Source: Chryseobacterium sp. UBA6632 (GTDB taxonomy: Bacteria; Bacteroidota; Bacteroidia; Flavobacteriales; Weeksellaceae). From it: a stretch of DNA of 7,435 bases. The notes beneath the pieces were generated by a model that was not told the DNA's origin, made no database searches, and worked only from the letters and a program-made list of their open reading frames with translations. Both the position numbers and the translations under genes were made by a program. The stretch lies in NCBI GenBank assembly GCA_002455915.1, contig DKLU01000441.1:1-7435 (forward strand). The letters are read 5' to 3'. Shown piece by piece: positions 1-6,235 of the stretch. Within the stretch, counting starts at the first letter, position 1, and the number at the start of each line of letters is the position of its first letter.

Positions 1-27
1 CGAGTAGCGAAAGCGGGAAAAAGCTTC
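1..27. repeat. Right-end fragment of a dispersed intergenic repeat
   Basis: Bases 9-27 match the right end of the inner repeat at 1003-1021 at 17 of 19 positions; both read GAAAGCGGGAA, one variable base, then AAGCT. The rest of this copy would lie left of the window. I recall the same GAAAGCGGGAATAAGCTCC ending from intergenic regions of Flavobacterium and Chryseobacterium genomes. The match is short, so this is a probable rather than certain copy. I see no supportable gene in bases 28-130. Confidence 0.5.
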
Positions 28-132
28 AAATAAAACTAATATTGCTTTTCGATGTAATCCAATAGCTTCTGAAAAATAATTATAGGAAGTCAAAAAATAA
101 GCTAGCCCGTTTATTTTCAATATTCAAAACCT

Positions 133-140
133 TATCTTTG
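133..140 (+). promoter_or_regulatory. Promoter -7 element of the methyltransferase gene
   Basis: TATCTTTG matches the Bacteroidota sigma-70 -7 consensus TAnnTTTG exactly and ends 17 bases before the ATG at 158, implying a leader of only about 10 bases. No clear -33 TTG is present; the best candidate is a T-rich stretch at about 111-118. There is no Shine-Dalgarno sequence, only the A-rich TTTAAAATAAGCT before the start, which is normal for this phylum. Confidence 0.65.
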
Positions 141-157
141 CGGCTTTAAAATAAGCT

Positions 158-862
158 ATGAAAGACTTAATGGGCAAAGCGATCTGGGATTATTACCACA
201 ATGAAAATCCGGAAGATCTGCAGACTGAAACTTCAATTTCCGAATTGGATGAACTTCCGGTTGATTATCTTTTTAGGGGATTTGAAGAAATGAATGACAT
301 TGAACAAAAAGCTTTGGAATTATCAAAAGGAAAAGTTTTGGATATCGGAGCTGGAGCAGGTTCTCATTCTTTGTATCTTCAAAATGAAAAAAATCTGGAT
401 GTTACAGCATTGGATATTTCGCCAAGATCGATTGAAGTTTGCAAATTAAGAGGAATTAAAAAAGCGGTTGCCGAAAATATGCTTCATTTTTCGGGAGAAA
501 CTTTCGATACGATTCTTTTATTAATGAACGGAACAGGAATTTTTCAAAGTTTGAAGGTCATTGATATTTATCTTGAAAAATTGCATTCTTTATTGAATGG
601 AAAAGGTCAGGTCTTGATTGACAGCACCGATATTTTATATATGTTCGATCAGGATGAAGACGGTGGAGTTTATATTCCTGCAGAAGGATATTATGGTGAA
701 CTGGATTATATTGTTCATTACAAAGGAGAGTCCGAAGATCCGATCAAATGGCTGTATCTGGATTTTAATACACTGAAAAATGCGGCGGAAAATAATGGTT
801 TTAAGGTTGAGGAGATTTTGCAGGATGAAGATGCTTATTTAGCGAGATTGATTAAAAAATAG
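158..862 (+). CDS. Class I SAM-dependent methyltransferase, substrate unknown
   Basis: This 234-residue protein is predicted to be a soluble cytoplasmic methyltransferase with a Rossmann-like fold that binds S-adenosylmethionine. The glycine-rich motif I is VLDIGAGAGSH at residues 60-70. The acidic residue after strand 2, expected to bind the ribose hydroxyls, is D86 in ALDIS. A post-motif strand FDTILLLMNGTG spans 116-127, and another hydrophobic strand, QVLIDSTDIL, spans 151-160. The N-terminal 50 residues are acidic and probably helical, and may form a substrate cap. No signal peptide or membrane segment is visible. Length is normal for a single-domain enzyme. The ATG is supported by the TATCTTTG element just upstream, and no other good start lies near it. 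The gene seems to be transcribed alone and converges on metG. The fold is clear, but small molecule, protein or RNA as substrate cannot be decided from sequence. Confidence 0.88.
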   Translation: MKDLMGKAIWDYYHNENPEDLQTETSISELDELPVDYLFRGFEEMNDIEQKALELSKGKVLDIGAGAGSHSLYLQNEKNLDVTALDISPRSIEVCKLRGIKKAVAENMLHFSGETFDTILLLMNGTGIFQSLKVIDIYLEKLHSLLNGKGQVLIDSTDILYMFDQDEDGGVYIPAEGYYGELDYIVHYKGESEDPIKWLYLDFNTLKNAAENNGFKVEEILQDEDAYLARLIKK

Positions 863-871
863 AATGTAGGA

Positions 872-1072
872 CATTGTGAGGAGTAAAGCACCGAAGCAAT
901 CTCTAAAATAATTCTTATTAAGGTTTGACTATTTAAAAGAATGACAAAACTCCTAGCCCCGATTGTAATGAAAATCCTTTTTTGCAAAAAAAGATTGCAA
1001 TGGAAAGCGGGAATAAGCTCCTTAAAAAATAATATGTAAAAAGATTGCTTAGTCATTTCATTCCTCGCAATG
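872..1072. repeat. Composite dispersed repeat bounded by imperfect inverted arms
   Basis: The left arm (872-902, starting CATTGTGAGGA and ending GAAGCAATCT) and the right arm (1042-1072, starting AGATTGCTTAG and ending TCCTCGCAATG) are inverted copies, matching at 23 of 31 positions with both ends best conserved. They enclose about 140 bp that include a second repeat unit (951-1021). The arms resemble a well-known bacterial dispersed repeat with core CATTGCGAGGA...GAAGCAATCT, whose chance translations (such as VIARNE..KQS) appear as spurious proteins. There is no transposase. It lies in the convergent spacer after the methyltransferase stop codon and could be a non-autonomous MITE-like element or a transcribed stem structure. 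Confidence 0.7.
951..1021. repeat. Inner repeat unit with a central T/A-rich palindrome
   Basis: The unit runs from TCCTAGCCCCGATT to GAAAGCGGGAATAAGCTCC. Its centre, 973-996, is a near-perfect 24-base palindrome (AATCC, T run, GC, A run, GATT) with one mismatched pair, able to form a stem of T and A runs. Flanking it are direct repeats, GATTGTAATGAAAA at 961-974 and GATTGCAATGGAAA at 993-1006. The outer edges, TAGCCCC and GCGGGAATAAGCT, are roughly inverted. I recall this TAGCCCCGAT...GAAAGCGGGAATAAGCTCC pattern as a frequent intergenic repeat of Flavobacteriaceae. Its function is not known to me. Confidence 0.6.
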
Positions 1073-1082
1073 ACAGTAAAAT

Positions 1083-1112
1083 AAAAAATCCACATGAATT
1101 TCATGTGGATTT
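1083..1112 (-). terminator. Intrinsic terminator of metG
   Basis: Bases 1086-1097 (AAATCCACATGA) pair perfectly with 1101-1112, giving a 12-bp stem and a 3-base loop. Read on the - strand, it begins 22 bases after the metG stop codon and its 3' side runs into TTTTTTATTTT, the form of a Rho-independent terminator. On the + strand the stem is followed by TTTCTTT inside the metG tail's antisense, so it may also stop transcripts coming through the repeat from the methyltransferase side. Confidence 0.85.
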
Positions 1113-1133
1113 CTTTATCTGAAATATTGAAGA

Positions 1134-3170
1134 TTATCCTATCTCAATACCGTTTTCAACATTGCTGTCATCCGGTGTTACGAAAGATAATTTTCCGTCT
1201 GGTTTTGTTGTTAATAATAACATTCCCTGAGATTCAATTCCTCTGATTTTTCTTGGAGCAAGGTTTAATAAAATCATGACCTGTTTTCCGATTACATCTT
1301 CCGGAGTGAAACTTTCTGCAATTCCTGAAACTACAGTTCTTACGTCAACACCTGTATCAACAGTAAGTTTTAGTAATTTATCTGCTTTTTCAACTTTTTC
1401 AGCTTCTAAAATGGTAGCTGTTCTCAAGTCTATTTTAGTAAAATCATCAAAAGTGATTTGTTCTTTCATAGGGTTTGCGTTAGGATTTGTTTTTTTATTG
1501 TTTTGTTTTGTGTCTTCCAGTTTCTGGATTTGAGCTTCAATGACATCATCTGTAATTGGTGTAAATAAAAGAGGCGCATTTTCAATTTTGTGACCTGCTT
1601 CAATTTGAATTTCAGAGCTCTGTAAATCTTGCCAATTCTTTTTCTCAATATTAAAATATCCAAATAATTTCTCGGCAGAGAATGGCATAAATGGTTCGCA
1701 TATTTGAGCAACTACCGCGGCAATTTGTGCTCCTACAAACATTGTTTGGCCAGCTACATTAATATCTTCTTTTATAGTTTTCCATGGAGCTGCATTTTGC
1801 AGATAAAGGTTACCATAATCAACAAGTTCCATAAATGAATTCAAAGCATTTCGGAATTCATATTTTTCTAAGTAATAACTAACTTTTTCTATCGCTGTTT
1901 TAATAGCCGTCTTGCTTTCCTCATCTAGAGTACCATTTGGAACTTTTCCCTCAAAATTATTGTTTGTGAAAGAAATTACTCTATTAATAAAGTTCCCAAA
2001 TTTATTTACTAATTCAGAGTTATTCTTCGTTTGGAAATCTTTCCAGGTAAAATTATTATCCTTTGTTTCCGGAGCTGATGAAAGTAGAGCGTATCTCAAA
2101 ACATCCTGTTGTCCCGGGAAATCTTCAACATATTCGTGTGCCCAAACTGCCCAGTTTCTTGAAGTTGAAATTTTATCGTTTTCAAGATTCAGGAATTCAA
2201 AAGCAGGGACGTTTTTCGGCATAATATAATCGCCGTGAGCCTTCATCATCGAAGGGAAAATAATACAATGGAACACAATATTATCCTTTCCGATAAAGTG
2301 AACTAAATCAGACTCTTCGCTTTGCCAGTAATCTTTCCAATCTTTTCCATTTTTCTCTGCCCATTCTTTGGTGAAAGAAATATATCCGATCGGTGCATCA
2401 AACCATACATAAAGCACTTTTCCTTCTGCACCCGGAAGTGGAACAGGAACACCCCAATTTAGATCTCTGGTCATCGCACGAGGTTTCAAACCGTCGTTTA
2501 ACCAAGATTTAACCTGTCCGTAAACGTTCGGCTTCCAGTCATCTTTATGACCTTCAATAATCCATTCGTTTAGGAAATCTTCGTATTCGTTTAATGGAAG
2601 ATACCAGTTTTTTGTTTCTTTTAAAATAGGAACGTTTCCACTTAACATTGATTTTGGATTAATCAACTCAGATGGAGAAAGGGTAGAACCACATTTTTCA
2701 CACTGATCTCCGTAAGCATTTTCGTTTCCACAATTCGGACAAGTTCCAACGATGTATCTATCAGCTAAAAATTCTCCAGCCTGTTCATCGAAGTACTGCT
2801 CAGACATTTCTTCTGTGAATTTCCCTTTTTCATACAAAACCTTAAAGAAATCTTGGCTGGTTTCGTAATGGTTTTTAGAAGTTGTTCTCGAATATTCATC
2901 AAAAGAAATCCCTAAATCTGAAAAAGATTTTTTAATGATCTCATGGTATTTGTCAACGATATCCTGAGGGGTTACTCCTTCTTTTTTTGCTCTGATGGTA
3001 ATAGGAATCCCATGCTCATCTGAACCACAGATAAACGCTACATCTTTTCCTAATCTTCGCTGAAATCTTGCGTAAACATCCGCAGGAATATACACACCTG
3101 CCAAATGTCCTATATGAACCGGTCCGTTTGCATAAGGCAAAGCTGCCGTAATCATCTTTCTGTTTGACAT
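1134..3170 (-). CDS. metG: Methionyl-tRNA synthetase with C-terminal tRNA-binding domain
   Basis: This 678-residue class I aminoacyl-tRNA synthetase charges tRNA-Met, including initiator tRNA, with methionine in the cytoplasm. The catalytic Rossmann domain carries the HIGH motif as HIGH at residues 19-22 within LPYANGPVHIGH. The connective peptide contains one zinc knuckle, CPNC at 144-147 and CEKC at 157-160. The KMSKS loop is KISTS at 333-337. An alpha-helical anticodon-binding domain spans about 385-540. A polar Lys/Asn-rich linker at 550-570 leads to a C-terminal EMAPII/Trbp111-type OB-fold, about 574-678, recognised by DFTKIDLRTATI, VVSGIAE and NLAPRKIRGIESQGM. Length and domain order match the E. 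coli-type long dimeric form; the C-terminal domain normally supports dimerisation and tRNA binding. The ATG start is supported by a promoter 20 bases upstream and places HIGH at the usual distance. The gene is monocistronic, with its own terminator, and divergent from susC. Confidence 0.98.
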   Translation of the reverse strand: MSNRKMITAALPYANGPVHIGHLAGVYIPADVYARFQRRLGKDVAFICGSDEHGIPITIRAKKEGVTPQDIVDKYHEIIKKSFSDLGISFDEYSRTTSKNHYETSQDFFKVLYEKGKFTEEMSEQYFDEQAGEFLADRYIVGTCPNCGNENAYGDQCEKCGSTLSPSELINPKSMLSGNVPILKETKNWYLPLNEYEDFLNEWIIEGHKDDWKPNVYGQVKSWLNDGLKPRAMTRDLNWGVPVPLPGAEGKVLYVWFDAPIGYISFTKEWAEKNGKDWKDYWQSEESDLVHFIGKDNIVFHCIIFPSMMKAHGDYIMPKNVPAFEFLNLENDKISTSRNWAVWAHEYVEDFPGQQDVLRYALLSSAPETKDNNFTWKDFQTKNNSELVNKFGNFINRVISFTNNNFEGKVPNGTLDEESKTAIKTAIEKVSYYLEKYEFRNALNSFMELVDYGNLYLQNAAPWKTIKEDINVAGQTMFVGAQIAAVVAQICEPFMPFSAEKLFGYFNIEKKNWQDLQSSEIQIEAGHKIENAPLLFTPITDDVIEAQIQKLEDTKQNNKKTNPNANPMKEQITFDDFTKIDLRTATILEAEKVEKADKLLKLTVDTGVDVRTVVSGIAESFTPEDVIGKQVMILLNLAPRKIRGIESQGMLLLTTKPDGKLSFVTPDDSNVENGIEIG

Positions 3171-3190
3171 TTATAGTTAAATTTTGACTG

Positions 3191-3198
3191 CAAAGATA
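3191..3198 (-). promoter_or_regulatory. Promoter -7 element of metG
   Basis: On the - strand this reads TATCTTTG, an exact match to the Bacteroidota -7 consensus and identical to the element before the methyltransferase; the following base is C in both. It ends 20 bases before the metG ATG, so the leader is about 13 bases. No clear -33 TTG lies at the usual distance. The short, structure-free leader leaves no room for a T-box or other leader control. Confidence 0.65.
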
Positions 3199-3277
3199 CG
3201 GATTCTCCCTGAAAATTGTTTGAATTACTGTTTTTAAAAGCTTTTGTCAAGATAAGCGATGCTCAAATGTTACATTT

Positions 3278-3297
3278 AGTTAAACAAATGTTTAACT
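3278..3297. promoter_or_regulatory. Candidate operator palindrome upstream of susC
   Basis: Two perfect 9-base inverted arms, AGTTAAACA (3278-3286) and TGTTTAACT (3289-3297), flank a central AA. The size and symmetry suit a dimeric repressor or activator. It lies about 207 bp before susC and 108 bp before metG, so control of susC is the more likely role. The centre lacks the CG typical of LacI-family operators, so no regulator family is proposed. The T run after the right arm makes it resemble a weak terminator, but no gene reads into it on the + strand. Confidence 0.45.
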
Positions 3298-3298
3298 T

Positions 3299-3330
3299 TT
3301 TGTTAAAATTAAATTAATATTATGTCTTGC
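3299..3330 (+). promoter_or_regulatory. Possible susC promoter
   Basis: TTTG at 3299-3302 is followed 18 bases later by TATGTCTTG at 3321-3329, which resembles the TTTG and TAnnTTTG pair but with extra bases inside the -7 element. If used, the palindrome at 3278-3297 would lie directly upstream of the -33 box, and the susC leader would be about 165 bases long. The match is imperfect, and a start nearer susC is also possible. Confidence 0.25.
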
Positions 3331-3448
3331 ATATTTTAATGTAAATAAATGGAAAACAGTTTTTTAACTTAAAACACTCGTTTAATCTACACAATTTTAA
3401 CCAAATTTTTAATAAAATTAACATAATTCTAATTTTTTTTTAAATTGC

Positions 3449-3467
3449 AAGACTGACTTACAGTCTT
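3449..3467 (+). promoter_or_regulatory. Hairpin in the susC leader
   Basis: AAGACTG (3449-3455) and CAGTCTT (3461-3467) form a perfect 7-bp stem with a 5-base loop, ending 36 bases before the GTG start. It may be an mRNA leader hairpin, a protein-binding inverted repeat, or part of the promoter region (TTG at 3445-3447 directly precedes it). It is followed by TATTCTTAAAAAA, not a T run, so it is unlikely to be an intrinsic terminator. Confidence 0.4.
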
Positions 3468-3503
3468 TATTCTTAAAAAACGAAACTATATAAAAATAAT
3501 ATT

Positions 3504-6224
3504 GTGAGAAATTTTACAACGGTATTAAAAATAGCGCCCGCATTTCTATTGGCAAGCTCCATGATGCATGCGCAAACTCAGGACTCCACAACCAAGGAGA
3601 AAAAAATAGAGGAGGTTGTTTTGATTGGGTATGGAAAGCAGAAGAAGACAGATTTAACGGGATCTGTGACTGCTATCTCCGCAAAAGACTTCAATGAAGG
3701 GAGTATCAATTCACCAGAACAATTAATCCAAGGTAAGACTTCAGGAATCCAGATTACAAATAACGGAGGTGCTCCGGGAGCAGGATCTACGATAAGAATT
3801 CGTGGAGGTTCTTCGCTAAATGCCTTAAATGATCCTTTGATCGTGATCGATGGTGTACCTGTAGATACAAACGGGATAAGCGGGGCAACAAACCCTTTAG
3901 CTTTAATAAATCCTAATGATATTGAGAGTTTCAGTATTTTAAAAGATGCTTCTGCTGCTGCAATCTATGGAAGTAGAGCATCGAATGGGGTTGTAATTAT
4001 TACGACAAAAAGAGGAACAACAGGAAAACTAAAGGCAAATTATACGACAACTACTTCCGTTTATAACAAAATGGGAAATATAGATATGTTGTCTGCTGAT
4101 GAGTTCCGTAAGGTTGTAAAAGAAAAAGCAACATCTGTTTATCAAGGATATTTAGGAAATGCTAATACCAATTGGCAAGACCAAATTTACCAAACAGCTG
4201 TAGGAGTTGATAATAATATATCTTTATCAGGTGGTATAAAAGGATTGCCTTACAGATTGTCTTTGGGATATCTGAATCAGGAAGGTATTATCAGAACAAA
4301 TACGATTGAAAGAACTACAGGGGCTTTGAATTTAAATCCTAAATTTTTTGATAAACATTTAGAAGTTAGTTTAAATTTAAAAGGAACTTATGTAGAAAAC
4401 AGATTCAAAGATGACGGGGCTATCGGCTCGGCTGTTGTTTTTGATCCTACACAAAATGTTTATGATCCTTCTTTTACCAACTATGGAGGGTATTGGGAAT
4501 GGTTGCAGGGTGATGGAAAGCCTAACACGAACGCAACAAAGAATCCAGTTTCTATGTTGAATCAAAGATGGGATCTTTCTTACGTAAAAAGATTGATAGG
4601 AAACATTCAGTTTGACTATAAATTCCATTTTTTACCGGAATTAAGAGCCAATTTGAATGTAGGTTATGATTATAGTGATTCAAACGGAAATACCAGAGTG
4701 CTTCCTACTGTAGCTTCTGCTTTTAATAATAAAGGTTCTTATAGAAGATATACACAAGAAAAGAAAAATAAATTATTAGATTTCTATTTTAACTATCTTA
4801 AAACATTTGAGTCTATAAAGTCTACCGTAGATTTCACTGCAGGTTATTCTTATCAGGACTGGCAGAGATCTGAGCCATTTGCACCGACAGTATTTGGAAC
4901 AGGAGCTTTAGATCCTGCTACAGGAAATGATTCTTTTACTCAAAATACAATAATTTCTTATTTTGGAAGATTAAATTATACATTCAATGAAAAATATCTT
5001 TTAACTGCCTCTTTAAGAAGAGATGCTTCTTCAAGATTTAGCGAAGATAATAGAGTAGGATATTTTCCTTCTGTTGCTTTAGCTTGGAGAATTGATCAGG
5101 AAGGATTCTTAAAAGATTCTAAAACAATCTCTACTTTAAAATTAAGAGCAGGTTGGGGTCAGACCGGACAGCAGGAAATAGATAAAAATGATTATCCTTA
5201 TTTACCAAGATATATTTTATCTAATAGCGGTGCACAGTACCAATTAGGAGATACTTTCTACAATACCTACAGAGCTCAGGGATATGATAAAAACATTAAA
5301 TGGGAAACCACTACAACAACTAACTTAGGTCTTGATTTTGGATTCCTGAATGATAAAATCAGTGGTACCATTGATGTTTATCAGAAAGAATCAAAAGATT
5401 TATTAAGTTTTATTCCAGTTCCTGCTTTATCCAATCTTACGAATTATTTGCTTACCAACGTTGGTAACATGCGTAACCGAGGAATTGAAGCCAACGTAAA
5501 TGTTAAAGCTGTAAAAACAGAAAATTTCTCTTGGGAATTTAATGTAAATGCTACTCATTTCAGATCTGAAGTAACGAATCTTGGTTCTTCTCAGGTTCTG
5601 GTTAATTCTATTGGTGGAGCTACAGGTACAACCATTCAGGTGCATACAGAAGGGTATCAGCCAAATTCTTTCTATGTATATCAACAAGTATATGATAATG
5701 CAGGTAAACCAATTGAAGGAGCGTATGTTGATAGAAATGGTGATGGAATCATTAACAATGATGATCTTTACAGATATAAATCTCCTGCGCCGGATGTATT
5801 GTTAGGTTTCTCTTCTAAGTTTAATTATAAAGATTGGGATTTAGGATTTACCATGAGAGCAAGTATCGGGAACTATGTTTATAACAATGTTGCATCCCAA
5901 TATGGTACAGAGCAAGGTATTGGTCTTAATAATTATGTACAAAATATTCACTCGAGTTATTTGGATACAGGGTTTAAGCGTACACAGCTTTTATCAGATT
6001 ATTATGTAGAGAATGCATCATTTGTAAGAATGGATAATATAAATTTAGGATACAATTTCCCGAGATTTATAAAAGATTCTAAACTAAGAATTTTTGGTTC
6101 TGTTCAGAATGCCTTCATTATTACAAAATATAGCGGCTTAGATCCGGAAGTTTTCAATGGTATAGATAATAATTTATATCAGAGACCAAGAGTATATTCT
6201 TTAGGATTTAATTTTCAATTTTAA
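3504..6224 (+). CDS. susC: SusC/RagA-family TonB-dependent outer-membrane transporter
   Basis: This 906-residue outer-membrane protein is predicted to import oligosaccharides, probably alpha-glucans, using TonB energy and working with the SusD lipoprotein encoded next. A Sec signal peptide covers about residues 1-23 (hydrophobic core APAFLLASS, cleavage after MHA). A TonB-box-like EEVVLIGYG is at 36-44. The plug domain, about 45-170, contains the SusC signature DPLIVIDGVPV (110-120) and ILKDASAAAIYGSRASNGVV (145-164). The 22-strand barrel fills about 180-906 and ends in an aromatic-rich strand finishing in F. Other family hallmarks are a calcium-loop-like DRNGDG (743-748), RMDNINLGYNFP (842-853) and GLDPEV (878-883). 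The usual N-terminal carboxypeptidase-regulatory-like extension is absent, making it shorter than the common ~1000 residues. The start is GTG: no ATG lies in frame upstream before an unlikely distance, and the next ATG falls inside the signal peptide. Glycan specificity is inferred from SusD. Confidence 0.93.
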   Translation: MRNFTTVLKIAPAFLLASSMMHAQTQDSTTKEKKIEEVVLIGYGKQKKTDLTGSVTAISAKDFNEGSINSPEQLIQGKTSGIQITNNGGAPGAGSTIRIRGGSSLNALNDPLIVIDGVPVDTNGISGATNPLALINPNDIESFSILKDASAAAIYGSRASNGVVIITTKRGTTGKLKANYTTTTSVYNKMGNIDMLSADEFRKVVKEKATSVYQGYLGNANTNWQDQIYQTAVGVDNNISLSGGIKGLPYRLSLGYLNQEGIIRTNTIERTTGALNLNPKFFDKHLEVSLNLKGTYVENRFKDDGAIGSAVVFDPTQNVYDPSFTNYGGYWEWLQGDGKPNTNATKNPVSMLNQRWDLSYVKRLIGNIQFDYKFHFLPELRANLNVGYDYSDSNGNTRVLPTVASAFNNKGSYRRYTQEKKNKLLDFYFNYLKTFESIKSTVDFTAGYSYQDWQRSEPFAPTVFGTGALDPATGNDSFTQNTIISYFGRLNYTFNEKYLLTASLRRDASSRFSEDNRVGYFPSVALAWRIDQEGFLKDSKTISTLKLRAGWGQTGQQEIDKNDYPYLPRYILSNSGAQYQLGDTFYNTYRAQGYDKNIKWETTTTTNLGLDFGFLNDKISGTIDVYQKESKDLLSFIPVPALSNLTNYLLTNVGNMRNRGIEANVNVKAVKTENFSWEFNVNATHFRSEVTNLGSSQVLVNSIGGATGTTIQVHTEGYQPNSFYVYQQVYDNAGKPIEGAYVDRNGDGIINNDDLYRYKSPAPDVLLGFSSKFNYKDWDLGFTMRASIGNYVYNNVASQYGTEQGIGLNNYVQNIHSSYLDTGFKRTQLLSDYYVENASFVRMDNINLGYNFPRFIKDSKLRIFGSVQNAFIITKYSGLDPEVFNGIDNNLYQRPRVYSLGFNFQF

Positions 6225-6235
6225 TTAAGACTATC

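Larger units (their letters stand above)
3171..3503. other. Divergent intergenic region between metG and susC
   Basis: This 333-bp spacer contains no supportable gene. The metG promoter lies in its left 30 bases. The rest is very AT-rich and probably carries the control region of the Sus operon. It holds a 20-bp palindrome (3278-3297), TTAAC or its complement at 3279, 3292, 3302, 3364, 3397 and 3418, and a hairpin at 3449-3467 close to the susC start. No convincing TAnnTTTG element for susC was found, so its transcription start is uncertain. I see nothing resembling a riboswitch or small RNA gene. Confidence 0.7.

Noticed and set aside
1..63. Possible C-terminal end of an upstream gene running into the window
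   Set aside because: The frames open from the left edge are 10-20 codons long and overlap the repeat-like sequence, so they cannot be supported as coding.
835..1104. Open frame of 89 codons on the - strand in the convergent spacer
   Set aside because: It lies almost wholly within the dispersed repeat and the metG terminator. Its VIARNE..KQS segment is the typical chance translation of this repeat family, and it overlaps the methyltransferase 3' end.
1276..2229. Open frames at 1276-1533 and 1912-2229 (+) and 1466-1711 (-)
   Set aside because: They are alternative-frame shadows of metG, with low-complexity or unstructured translations and no promoter or start context.
4377..5805. Open frames at 4377-4628 and 5427-5687 (-) and 5581-5805 (+)
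   Set aside because: They lie inside the intact susC coding sequence in other frames, with no recognisable domains.
6225..6235. Separate promoter or terminator between susC and susD
   Set aside because: The gap is only 11 bases with no hairpin or -7 element, so co-transcription is the simple reading.
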